Shown here one piece after another: positions 45,296 to 53,099 of a DNA stretch of 64,000 nucleotides (the stretch's first letter is position 1; each line of letters opens with the position of its first letter). Source of the DNA: Cohnella faecalis (lineage in GTDB: Bacteria > Bacillota > Bacilli > Paenibacillales > Paenibacillaceae); the NCBI RefSeq assembly GCF_003570905.1, contig NZ_QXJM01000039.1, forward strand, positions 868,001 to 932,000, written 5' to 3'. Below the pieces are notes generated by a model, which worked only from the letters and a program-made list of their open reading frames with translations, had not been told where the DNA came from and did not search any database. A program made the translations under genes and the position numbers.

Positions 45296-46018
45296 TTGCT
45301 GGTTGAAGATGAAACCATAATTCGCCAAGGATTAAAAACATTTATAGAAGATATGATACAAGGCTTCCGTGTCATAGGGGAAGAAAATAATGGGAGGGAT
45401 GCTTTGCTCTTTCTGCAAAGAGAAATCCCGCATTTAATTGTGACGGATATCCGGATGCCCGAGATGGGCGGAATCGAATTTATTCGACGTGTACGGGATC
45501 AATTACCGCACATTCCCATTGTCATCTTAAGCGGATATGATGAGTTTTCTTATGCGCGAGATGCCTTGCGTTTCGGGGCGATTGATTATTTATTAAAGCC
45601 GATCAATCGTGTGGAGTTTCTTAAATGCTTGAAAAAAATAGAGGCTGCCTATTTAGCTGAGAAGGTGCAGGATTCGGAAAAAGCCTTCGTAAATGAAAGT
45701 AATCCCGTCATTCAAAGAATCAAAAAAATAATTGAACAGAATTTGGAAAAAGAACTATCTCTTCAGTATGTCTCTGAGCAGGTGCATATGAACTACAATT
45801 ATTTATCTTCTTTATTTCGCTCGGAAACTGGCATTTCTTTCTCTGATTATTTGATGGAAGCGCGAATTGAGAAAGCAAAAACCACGTTGAAAAATACGAA
45901 TTTGAAGGTATATGAAATAGCAGAAATGTGTGGATATACGAGTCCTAAGCATTTTATGTCGGTATTCAGAAAGAAAATTGGATGTACGCCATCCGAATAT
46001 AGAGAGAGGTGTACGTAA
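45296..46018 (+). CDS. YesN-type response regulator with AraC domain (short form)
   Basis: The receiver domain (LLVEDETIIRQGLKTFI, Asp in IVTDIRMPEMGG, K in DYLLKPIN) is followed directly by an AraC double helix-turn-helix (VSEQVHMNYNYLSSLFRSET, YEIAEMCGYTSPKHFMSVF), so the long middle domain of classical YesN is missing. At 240 residues this is the compact form. TTG at 45296 is the conservative start, but AUU at 45284 would give I/M-FNVLLVEDE, the normal N-terminus of the family, right after GGGGAGGAGG. It likely activates the sugar operon upstream. Its stop is directly followed by the next start. Confidence 0.9.
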   Translation: MLVEDETIIRQGLKTFIEDMIQGFRVIGEENNGRDALLFLQREIPHLIVTDIRMPEMGGIEFIRRVRDQLPHIPIVILSGYDEFSYARDALRFGAIDYLLKPINRVEFLKCLKKIEAAYLAEKVQDSEKAFVNESNPVIQRIKKIIEQNLEKELSLQYVSEQVHMNYNYLSSLFRSETGISFSDYLMEARIEKAKTTLKNTNLKVYEIAEMCGYTSPKHFMSVFRKKIGCTPSEYRERCT

Positions 46019-46924
46019 TTGAAAGATATTCATATTTCAACGGGCGATTATTCCATTATTATTATTCCCGATACACAAATAGTTACCAAGTATCATCCGG
46101 AAATGCTTCTACCCATGACGAAATGGATTGTCAGTCAGGCCGAGCGGCTTAATCTGAAGATGGTTTTACATATAGGCGATGTGGTCGATGAAGGAGCAAC
46201 GAATGAGCTTCAATTTCAACAATCCTTTGCCGCGCTGCAGGTGATTGATCAAGCGGATATTCCTCTTCTCATTTGCCCAGGCAATCATGACTATGATAAT
46301 TTGTTAGATCAGGATAGAAGCTTAAGGATGTTTAACACCTATTTTGGGATGGAAAGATATAAGAATAAAAAATGGTTTAGTGGCGTATTCGAACAAGGTA
46401 AAGTGGAGAATTGCTATGCTAAGCTGGAGATCAATAACCAGAACTATTTATTTCTATCCCTCGAATTTGGTCCAAGAGACGAGGTATTGTTGTGGGTGGA
46501 TCAGATCCTCGCAGAGCATGCAGATTATGAAGTTATTATTATTACTCATTCCTACATGTACATTAACGGTCAGCGGACTAAGCCTGGCGATACCTATAAT
46601 CCCAAATTATATTCAGGAGCTGAGGGGGCTAACGACGGAGAAGACATGTGGCAGAAGTGTTTCCGCAAGCATGCTAATATCTCAGCGATATATTCTGGAC
46701 ATCATGTGCCCGAGCATGTTAGTTCGCGCACCGATCTAGGCAACCATAATAACCTTGTATTCCAGTCGTTTCAGAATTGGCAGGAAGATAAGCACGGCGG
46801 AGAAGGACGTATCCGCATTGCCGTCCATCGAATGATTGAACAGAAAGTAGACCATTATGTTTTTAATCCGATATCGGCATCCTACGAAACGAATCCGGGT
46901 TATGAGGTGAGCTACTCCAAATGA
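46019..46924 (+). CDS. Calcineurin-like metallophosphoesterase
   Basis: This 301-residue protein has the binuclear-metal motifs PDTQ (residues 16-19), HIGDVVDEG, CPGNHDYD near residue 94, IITHSYMYING and GHHVPEH. No signal peptide is present, so it is probably cytoplasmic. The start is TTG 46019, directly after the regulator stop and 8 bases after AGAGAGG, so it is translated from the same mRNA. Members of this branch include cyclic-nucleotide and sugar-phosphate phosphatases; the operon suggests a sugar-phosphate or nucleotide-sugar substrate, but this is inference. Confidence 0.88.
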   Translation: MKDIHISTGDYSIIIIPDTQIVTKYHPEMLLPMTKWIVSQAERLNLKMVLHIGDVVDEGATNELQFQQSFAALQVIDQADIPLLICPGNHDYDNLLDQDRSLRMFNTYFGMERYKNKKWFSGVFEQGKVENCYAKLEINNQNYLFLSLEFGPRDEVLLWVDQILAEHADYEVIIITHSYMYINGQRTKPGDTYNPKLYSGAEGANDGEDMWQKCFRKHANISAIYSGHHVPEHVSSRTDLGNHNNLVFQSFQNWQEDKHGGEGRIRIAVHRMIEQKVDHYVFNPISASYETNPGYEVSYSK

Positions 46925-46995
46925 GAACTTCCGGCATGTCATTTTTTTTCTGACAACATCGGGCAGATTCGCTCTTTCTTGAAAGGATGAAGCGT

Positions 46996-47487
46996 GTGGA
47001 AGCCATTTATTCGTGGTTCGAGCGATATTTACTAGACGATTCCGAGATGTACCTTCGAATATTGCTAAGTGCCGTCCTTGGTTTCATTATTGGCTGGGAT
47101 CGAGAATCGAAAAGCAAACCAGCGGGTATTAAAACCTATATGTTTGTCTGTGTAGCCAGTTGTCTAATTACACTTATCTCCATTTATAGTGTAGATAAAT
47201 TCAGCTCGTTGAACAATCGCACTATGATGGACCCGTTGCGCCTTGCTGCTCAAATCGTAACGGGTCTTGGGTTTCTAGGAGCAGGGGTTATTCTCAAAAA
47301 TGGCCTTGAGGTCAAAGGATTAACCTCAGCCGCTATGGTTCTATTTGTCGGAGGTATCGGTATTGGGATTGGTGCTGGATTTTACGCTTTAATCGTATTT
47401 GCCGTATTGGTATCGATGGTTATGGTCAGAATCGGGAATGCAATTGAACAATCTAAGTTTGTACGTGCAAAGGGCAAGCCTGAGTAA
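46996..47487 (+). CDS. MgtC/SapB family membrane protein
   Basis: This protein of about 163 residues has the MgtC N-terminal domain: YLRILLSAVLGFIIGWDRES, KPAGIKTYMFVCVASCLITL and QIVTGLGFLGAGVIL, with about four helices. It is short, lacking the C-terminal soluble domain of virulence MgtC. I prefer GTG 46996, 9 bases after AAAGG; the ATG at 46987 touches the ribosome binding site. MgtC proteins affect ATP synthase, magnesium and phosphate balance; SapB-like members are uncharacterised. Confidence 0.9.
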   Translation: MEAIYSWFERYLLDDSEMYLRILLSAVLGFIIGWDRESKSKPAGIKTYMFVCVASCLITLISIYSVDKFSSLNNRTMMDPLRLAAQIVTGLGFLGAGVILKNGLEVKGLTSAAMVLFVGGIGIGIGAGFYALIVFAVLVSMVMVRIGNAIEQSKFVRAKGKPE

Positions 47488-47584
47488 GCCGATATCAAAA
47501 AAATTTTGATCCCATCAGCGTGTCCCACCAATTGGACATTCTAACGGAATTGCCGGTAGAAAAAATAAAAAATAGTGCCAGAAC

Positions 47585-47633
47585 GCAGCAGCAATGACTT
47601 CGACAGAATAACAGGTCGAAGTTTTTGCTGCTG
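47585..47633 (+). terminator. Long hairpin after mgtC-like gene
   Basis: Two nested stems, CAGCAGCAA/TTGCTGCTG and ACTTCGAC (47597-47604)/GTCGAAGT (47615-47622), form a long hairpin with an internal TTTT and a following TTTTCTTTT. It is a good terminator candidate. Confidence 0.75.
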
Positions 47634-47640
47634 TTTTCTT

Positions 47641-47690
47641 TTCGGTCGCTCCAGCCTGCAGGAGATCGAAACAAGGTGTGTAAATAAGCG
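47641..47690 (+). repeat. 50-bp dispersed repeat, copy 1
   Basis: This 50-bp sequence beginning TTCGGTCGCTCCAGCC and ending AAATAAGCG matches 53050-53099 at 44 of 50 positions in the same orientation. The two copies bracket scars D, E and F and five genes. In one frame it reads open (SLQEIETRCVNKR), so it may be a gene fragment. Confidence 0.75.
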
Positions 47691-47738
47691 TTGGCACTTC
47701 GAATGCTCAGGGGAAAGCGGGTAAGCCCGAGTATCGAC

Positions 47739-47846
47739 ATGGCTCTATCCAGCGGATATTATGATCATTCCCATTTGTATCGGGAGTTCCACAAGTATGC
47801 CAATATGACCGCGGTTGAACTGTTTCGCAGGCAAAATATTACTTGA
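47739..47846 (+). pseudogene. AraC-family C-terminal fragment
   Basis: The 35-codon reading frame encodes ALSSGYYDHSHLYREFHKY and TAVELFRRQ, which is the second helix-turn-helix of an AraC-family regulator. The N-terminal 80-90% of the gene is absent. It is a gene remnant left between the repeat copy and scar D. Confidence 0.7.
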
Positions 47847-47923
47847 GAATCATGTTCCCCTATAGGCGCAAGTCTGGATGGTAAGCAGACCGTATAGAGG
47901 ATATTCAAACTGAACAATCGACA

Positions 47924-47962
47924 CATGTGGAGTGCTTAATATTGATGATTCTGAAACAATAA
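47924..47962 (+). repeat. rlmD-tail scar D
   Basis: CATGTGGA is preceded by GAACAATCGACA and reads THVECLILMILKQ then TAA. After the stop, TTGAGATGTGACGGTGCGGCTC resembles the same position in scars B and E. Confidence 0.6.
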
Positions 47963-48172
47963 TTGAGATGTGACGGTGCGGCTCAAAGGCATTGATTGTA
48001 ATGATATGATCGTATACGCTTAGACACTGCTATTAAGCGAACGGGCAGTTTAGCGGAACAAAATGGTTAGATAGTTCTCAAACATAATATTAAATCCATG
48101 GTATGATGTGGGAAATGGCTCAAGATTAGGTGAGCGGATTTTCTATTTTTGCGAAGGATGCGATAAAGGGAA

Positions 48173-49090
48173 ATGGAAAATTCGAATCAATGGGATGCAG
48201 AATGGGAAGTATCAGAAGAATTGGCTTATAAATTAATAAGCAGTCAGTTTCCGCAGTTAGCTACAAAAAGCGTAAAAAAACTAGGACATGGCTGGGATAA
48301 CACTGTTTTTCTTGTCGGGGCCGAATATGCATTTCGCTTTCCAAGAAGAGAAGTTGCAATTAATTCTTTAAGGATGGAAGGAAAGATACTGCCTAAGCTT
48401 AAAGATTATTTTTCCATTGCATATTCGATACCGCTATTTTTTGGAGAAGGGGATTATAATTATCCTGCACCCTTCCTAGGCTACCCCTATTTATTCGGAG
48501 AGTTTCCAATCGGATTAACTGACAAGCAACGAGCGCTATCAGCAACAACGCTCGCGCAATTTTTAAAAAGCTTACATGCATTCCCTGTGCAAATTGCCCA
48601 AGAAAATGGAGTTCAAAATGACCATAGAAATCTGACTGATATTGCGATGCGTAAGGAGAAGATACATAAATTCATTTCCGATCTTGCCCGTCATTTCAGT
48701 GAAGAAGAGTATCATCATGCAATATCAAATTATTTGGAACAGCTCAGAACTGAAAGAGTGAATCAAAAGTATGTATTCCTTCATGGTGACCTTCATTTTA
48801 AAAATATACTGGTAGATGAGAATGGGAGAGTTTCAGGGATTATCGACTGGGGAGATATCAATATAGGACATCCTGCTTGTGATTTGAATGTTGTGTATAG
48901 CTTTTTACCTCCGGATGCGCGTTCTGACTTTTTCAAAGAATATGGGGATGTAGATGAAGAAACGAAGATCTTATCTCGATTAATTGCCATATATATTCCC
49001 ATTTTGATAATGATGCAGGCAATTGATGATAAAGATGAAAGGTTGGTTGATGAAGCAAAAGCGAACATAAAACGTGCTCTTTCAGATTAA
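48173..49090 (+). CDS. Aminoglycoside/macrolide phosphotransferase (APH) family protein
   Basis: This 305-residue kinase has the APH fold: LGHGWDNTVFLV (nucleotide loop, residues 42-53), FRFPRR, the catalytic LHGDLHFKNILVDENG near residue 204 and the metal motif GIIDWGDINIGHPACDL near residue 222. The family phosphorylates antibiotics or small metabolites with ATP or GTP. The N-terminus resembles macrolide and other non-classical APH members, so resistance is possible but not shown. It is the only gene between scars D and E, with its own terminator, like a single-gene cassette. AAAGGGAA lies just before ATG. Confidence 0.88.
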   Translation: MENSNQWDAEWEVSEELAYKLISSQFPQLATKSVKKLGHGWDNTVFLVGAEYAFRFPRREVAINSLRMEGKILPKLKDYFSIAYSIPLFFGEGDYNYPAPFLGYPYLFGEFPIGLTDKQRALSATTLAQFLKSLHAFPVQIAQENGVQNDHRNLTDIAMRKEKIHKFISDLARHFSEEEYHHAISNYLEQLRTERVNQKYVFLHGDLHFKNILVDENGRVSGIIDWGDINIGHPACDLNVVYSFLPPDARSDFFKEYGDVDEETKILSRLIAIYIPILIMMQAIDDKDERLVDEAKANIKRALSD

Positions 49091-49129
49091 GAAATGTCAT
49101 TCCGCTAACGGGGAACGAAAGTTGAAGAA

Positions 49130-49156
49130 ATCGCCTTATCATAGGTGATCTTTTTC
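49130..49156 (+). terminator. Terminator after the APH gene
   Basis: ATCGCCT (49130-49136) pairs with AGGTGAT (49143-49149, one G-T pair), followed by CTTTTTCTTTATTT. Confidence 0.65.
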
Positions 49157-49221
49157 TTTATTTATCAAAAAAAATTTACGATAATAGTGCCTTGATTCAT
49201 CGCAATATTACATACTCCAGT

Positions 49222-49257
49222 CATGTGGGGTCGGTCATATTGATGGTTCGAAAATGA
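49222..49257 (+). repeat. rlmD-tail scar E
   Basis: CATGTGGG (one change from the core) reads SHVGSVILMVRK then TGA, nearly identical in protein to scar B, and the post-stop bases GATGTGGCAGATTCGCTC match scar B closely. Confidence 0.62.
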
Positions 49258-49299
49258 GATGTGGCAGATTCGCTCAAATGCAATGTTGATGAAGGTTTA

Positions 49300-49375
49300 G
49301 TAGACTTACCTCAGCTGAGAGAGCGCTTCGCTGGTAGCGATGAGGTCAGCGGTTCGATCCCTCTAAGGTCCACCA
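49300..49375 (+). pseudogene. Degenerate tRNA-Thr(GGU)-like gene
   Basis: A 76-nt segment ends in CCA and shows a D-loop AGCTGAGA, an anticodon loop CTGGTAG (anticodon GGU), and a T-loop GGTTCGATCC. The 3' half looks normal (AAGGTCC plus discriminator A and CCA). The 5' acceptor strand GTAGACT pairs with it at only three of seven positions, and the anticodon and T stems each have one mismatch. A terminator hairpin follows at 49390. It is either a decayed tRNA gene or a tRNA 3' fragment left at an integration site. Confidence 0.5.
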
Positions 49376-49389
49376 TACACGATAAACGC

Positions 49390-49416
49390 ACGCAGTCCGT
49401 CGGGGCTGCGTTTTTC
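49390..49416 (+). terminator. Terminator after the tRNA-like segment
   Basis: ACGCAG (49390-49395) pairs with CTGCGT (49406-49411) followed by TTTTT. Confidence 0.75.
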
Positions 49417-49622
49417 AAAATTGGGGCGTCCCGTGCGTAGGGAGTGCTGAGAAACTTCAACGAATTGTCATCAACGAAATATCTGGATTGTCAACATAAT
49501 AAGGAACTCAGGAGTGTATCAACACTACTAGGCTCAGAATAAAGGAATACAGTTGATTAGCAAACACTTAAAGTGTTTGTTAGAATTTAATTATAGTGTT
49601 AATCAAAGGTGAGGGTTATGTT

Positions 49623-50585
49623 ATGCCAAAAAATGATAATATGCTAACCATTCTATGGATGTTGAATTCGGGAGAGAAATTGACTGCGAAGCAAATATCG
49701 GAAAAGTTGGAGATAAATATAAGAACAGTTTATCGGTATATGGATGCATTATGTGCCAGTGGCGTCCCTATCATATCCGACACCGGGCACAATGGCGGGT
49801 ATAGCTTGCTGCACAATTTTATCAAATCTCCTCTGTTATTTAGTATGGATGAAAAAAAGACATTGCTTCATGCTGCCCTATTTGCAAAAGAAGCCGGGTA
49901 TCCTTTGAGTGAGGCATTAGAAAATGCAACATCCAAGTTGAAAATGTATTCGAATCAGGAGCAGGAAAGGTTACTAAGCCATCATTTAGCCGGATTTGAA
50001 GTAATAAACCGCAGGGGATATCCCGCTGTACAGCCGGTATTGCAGGAATTGGAGCACGCTGTAGCAAATGAATGGTCTGTAGAAATTTCTTATCGTAACA
50101 GTCATGAAGAGCAGTCCCCCTATAGGGTAATAGACCCCTATGGCGTGGTTAATTGGAACAATAAGTGGTACACCATTGCATTCTGCCACCTGCGGAATGA
50201 GATCCGCAGCTTTCGGGTAGAACGAATTCTGAGCATCACAAGCACGCCATTCTCATTTAGGCGTCCCAATGAATTTTCAGCGCGTACTTTTTTTATGAAT
50301 AATCTGTTACCAGATGTAGCAGGTAAATCTGGATACATTTCTTTAATTATTAGTGGCAAGGCAGAGGCGTTGGATGATCTATGCATACATTGGTTTTTGG
50401 AGCATCATTTGCAGGAGCGGACATCGACGCAAGCCATTTTTTTACTTGAGGAAGAAGCACTGTATACACATGTTCCGTTAATCATTCTTCCTTATGGGAA
50501 ATCCATTAGAGTTATAGAGCCACAGAATCTAAAGAATAGACTTGTGGCGGTTGCTTCAGAGTTAATGGAATATTATCAAGTTTAA
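49623..50585 (+). CDS. YafY/YobV-type WYL-domain transcriptional regulator
   Basis: This 320-residue protein starts at ATG 49623 after GGTGAGG. Residues 1-60 are a DeoR-like winged helix (ILWMLNSGEKLTAKQISEKL, NIRTVYRYMDALCASGVPI); residues 130-215 form a WYL domain (YRVIDPYGVVNWNNKWYTIA, IRSFRVERILSI). WYL proteins sense nucleic-acid-like or small ligands. It is followed by its own terminator, and the DJ-1 gene begins 72 bp later on the same strand, a common pairing for redox or aldehyde stress regulation. Confidence 0.92.
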   Translation: MPKNDNMLTILWMLNSGEKLTAKQISEKLEINIRTVYRYMDALCASGVPIISDTGHNGGYSLLHNFIKSPLLFSMDEKKTLLHAALFAKEAGYPLSEALENATSKLKMYSNQEQERLLSHHLAGFEVINRRGYPAVQPVLQELEHAVANEWSVEISYRNSHEEQSPYRVIDPYGVVNWNNKWYTIAFCHLRNEIRSFRVERILSITSTPFSFRRPNEFSARTFFMNNLLPDVAGKSGYISLIISGKAEALDDLCIHWFLEHHLQERTSTQAIFLLEEEALYTHVPLIILPYGKSIRVIEPQNLKNRLVAVASELMEYYQV

Positions 50586-50588
50586 CAG

Positions 50589-50625
50589 CTTCACTGACAG
50601 CAAGTTGTCAGTGAAGTTGTTTTAT
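50589..50625 (+). terminator. Terminator after the WYL regulator gene
   Basis: CTTCACTGACA (50589-50599) pairs perfectly with TGTCAGTGAAG (50606-50616), followed by TTGTTTTATT. Confidence 0.9.
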
Positions 50626-50696
50626 TATAAGGATAACCACTCATTACAGATGAATGGTTGCTGTTACCTAATAAACTTGATGAGGAGCACTTAGAA

Positions 50697-51323
50697 ATGA
50701 ATAATACCGTATATCTTTATGTGTTTGATACCATGTCCGATTGGGAAATAGGTTATTTAGCCGCCGAACTGAACTCTGGAAGATACTTCAGACAGGGGCT
50801 GGCTCCTGCCAAAATAGTCACCGTTGGGATAGAAAAGACTCCAGTAACTACAATGGGCGGATTGAAAATAATGCCTGACATCAAAGTGGATGAGTGCAGC
50901 ATTAAAAGCGTAGATGCACTGATTTTACCTGGTGGAAATACATGGACAGAAGCTATTCACGTACCCATATTAAAAATGGCCGAGAGGTGTTTAAAGGAAG
51001 GGATAGTCGTTGGAGCAATTTGCGGCGCTACCTTAGGACTTGCTCAAGCAGGATTGCTGGATTCACATTGGCACACAAGCAATGATTTGGCCTACCTTAA
51101 AATGGTTTGCCCTTCTTACACGGGAGAAGAATATTACAACATAGAATCGGCTGTCACCGATGAGAGATTGATCACTGCATCCGGAGTAGCTCCATTAGAA
51201 TTTTCTGTTCATGTTTTAAAAGCGCTAGATGTATTTTCTCCCAAAACATTAGACGCTTGGTATCGTCTTAATAAAACTCATGAACCTAAATACTTCCACG
51301 AGCTAATGAGTTCAATCCAATGA
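50697..51323 (+). CDS. DJ-1/PfpI family protein
   Basis: This 208-residue class I glutamine amidotransferase-like protein has YVFDTMSDWEIGYLAAEL at the start, with the conserved acidic residue, ALILPGGNTW near residue 77, and the nucleophile-elbow Cys in GAICGATLGLAQAG near residue 107, followed by HTSND. The family includes proteases, glyoxalases and transcription-linked sensors. ATG 50697 has GAGGAG at 9 bases. With the WYL regulator before it, it forms the cargo between scars E and F. Confidence 0.9.
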   Translation: MNNTVYLYVFDTMSDWEIGYLAAELNSGRYFRQGLAPAKIVTVGIEKTPVTTMGGLKIMPDIKVDECSIKSVDALILPGGNTWTEAIHVPILKMAERCLKEGIVVGAICGATLGLAQAGLLDSHWHTSNDLAYLKMVCPSYTGEEYYNIESAVTDERLITASGVAPLEFSVHVLKALDVFSPKTLDAWYRLNKTHEPKYFHELMSSIQ

Positions 51324-51341
51324 CAGTTTAGGAATACAAGG

Positions 51342-51377
51342 CATGTGGAGTGCTGTGTGTCGCTCGAAAGGAAGTAA
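51342..51377 (+). repeat. rlmD-tail scar F
   Basis: CATGTGGA is preceded by GGAATACAAGG and reads RHVECCVSLERK then TAA. It starts 19 bp after the DJ-1 stop. The post-stop flank differs from that of scars B, D and E. Confidence 0.5.
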
Positions 51378-51539
51378 CATTTCAGAGCTGCATTTACCTG
51401 CAAGTTGAAGCCCTGCCTCACACGGCACGGGCTTTTGTTGTAGTAGTCTTTTGTCAGGTAAGTCGAGATTACTGGGGAAAAGTAATATAATTTAGACATG
51501 GTTGTGCGGGCCATATAGAGTAGAGCATGGAGTGATTGG

Positions 51540-52307
51540 ATGATGATGATTTTGTATGGGGCGGAGCATCACTTGCTGGTAATATCCAATACCATTGATG
51601 CGGAAAAACATTGGCATTCTTTTTTACAGGTGACCATTTCTTTGGAGGACGAATTTGAAATTGAAGTAGTGGGACAAAGCTTGAGTTGCTCCGGCATCAT
51701 TATCAATTCCAACGTGGTTCATCGGCTAAAAGGAGCGGGACATCCTTTGATGCTTCTTCTGATGGACAGCACATCTGAGATGGCGGCAAGTTTTAAGCGT
51801 TATATAGAGGATCGGAAATATTATGCATTTCCGCCGGGGATGATGAAGACCATTCGCGAATTTGTGCAAAAAGAGTACCCTGGCGTTAAGGATACGGACA
51901 GCTATCTTTCTTTTCTGGGACAACTCATGAAGCTATTGGACGTGGAGCATGTAAATACTACTATTGTTGATCCGAGAGTAAGAGAGTTTATACAGCTAAT
52001 TAAAGATTGCACCGACTCCGAACACTCCGTAAGTCTATACGCCAGGCAAATGGGTTTGTCCAACAGCAGATTGTCGCATCTCTTTAAAGAAAATACAGGA
52101 ATATCGCTTAGCGGATACATGCTGCTGCACAAGCTTCAGAAGGCAACTTATTTTATTTTTAATGGGCTCAGCATTACGGATGCGGCTATGGCGGCGGGAT
52201 TTGACAGTCCATCGCATTTAGCCGTCACCAGCAAGCGGCTGCTGGGAATGACGGCGAAGGATATTCGCAAAGATAGCGTCTTTTTGAAAGTTTCCTGCCT
52301 GCATTAA
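51540..52307 (+). CDS. AraC family transcriptional regulator
   Basis: This 255-residue protein has an N-terminal cupin-like ligand region (ISLEDEFEIEVVGQSLSC) and a C-terminal AraC DNA-binding domain at about 160-250 (YARQMGLSNSRLSHLFKENT, SITDAAMAAGFDSPSHLAV). The start ATG 51540 follows GGAGTGATTGG. The transglutaminase-like gene starts 29 bp downstream, so the two are likely one operon, with the regulator possibly controlling it. Confidence 0.9.
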   Translation: MMMILYGAEHHLLVISNTIDAEKHWHSFLQVTISLEDEFEIEVVGQSLSCSGIIINSNVVHRLKGAGHPLMLLLMDSTSEMAASFKRYIEDRKYYAFPPGMMKTIREFVQKEYPGVKDTDSYLSFLGQLMKLLDVEHVNTTIVDPRVREFIQLIKDCTDSEHSVSLYARQMGLSNSRLSHLFKENTGISLSGYMLLHKLQKATYFIFNGLSITDAAMAAGFDSPSHLAVTSKRLLGMTAKDIRKDSVFLKVSCLH

Positions 52308-52336
52308 CCGTACAATTGGCGCAGGAGGTGTTTCCA

Positions 52337-53035
52337 ATGAGAGCATACTTGGAGGAAACTGAATTGCTGAACTATTCTCATCCACTGATCCGGCAAGTCA
52401 TTCTCAGTCGCAAATGGAATCGTATGCCTAGGAAGGAACAGATTCTTGGCATTTATAACTACGTCCGTGACGAAATCCTGTTCGGCTATAACAGGGCGGA
52501 TGATATTCCGGCATCGGAAGTATTTCAGAATGGCTATGGTCAGTGTAATACAAAAGGTGTGCTTTTTATGGCGTTGCTAAGGGCCATGGGAGTGCCTTGC
52601 CGTGTGCATGGATTTGCTATTGATAAAAAGCTGCAAAAGGGAGCGATGAAAGGGTGGTATTACCAACTGTCGCCCGGGGAGATCGTTCACAGCTGGGTTG
52701 AAGTGCATTATGAAGGCAAGTGGTTGAATATTGAAGGGTTTATACTGGATATTCCCTACTTGACCAAGCTTCAGCAAAAATTCGGACAGTGTACGGGTTC
52801 ATTTTTCGGCTACGGCGTTGCTACAGATAATTTTCAAAACCCGGATATTTATTGGAATGAAAACGATACCTACGTGCAAAAAGAAGGAATCGTTCGGGAT
52901 TTTGGGATTTACGACAGTCCCGATGCATTCTTCTCCGTTCATCAACAAGGGCTCAGCCCGCTCAGGAAAACAATCTATAGCCGGGTCGTTCGGCATCTGA
53001 TGAATCGGAATGTCAATCGCATAAGGCAAGGATAA
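52337..53035 (+). CDS. Transglutaminase-like cysteine peptidase-fold protein
   Basis: This 232-residue protein starts at ATG 52337 after AGGAGGTG. It holds the transglutaminase triad region: Cys in NGYGQCNTKGVLFMALLRAM near residue 73, His in EIVHSWVEVHYEGKWLNIEG near residue 121, and an Asp in the following strand (ILD). No signal peptide is present, so it is cytosolic. In the family this fold makes or cleaves amide bonds. It is the last gene before repeat copy 2. Confidence 0.85.
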   Translation: MRAYLEETELLNYSHPLIRQVILSRKWNRMPRKEQILGIYNYVRDEILFGYNRADDIPASEVFQNGYGQCNTKGVLFMALLRAMGVPCRVHGFAIDKKLQKGAMKGWYYQLSPGEIVHSWVEVHYEGKWLNIEGFILDIPYLTKLQQKFGQCTGSFFGYGVATDNFQNPDIYWNENDTYVQKEGIVRDFGIYDSPDAFFSVHQQGLSPLRKTIYSRVVRHLMNRNVNRIRQG

Positions 53036-53049
53036 TTGGGTATTACAAT

Positions 53050-53099
53050 TTCGGTTGCGCCAGCCTGTAGGAGATCGATCCAAGGTGTGCAAATAAGCG
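53050..53099 (+). repeat. 50-bp dispersed repeat, copy 2
   Basis: Matches 47641-47690 at 44 of 50 positions, same orientation. Here the open frame seen in copy 1 has a stop codon (TAG at 53068). Confidence 0.75.
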
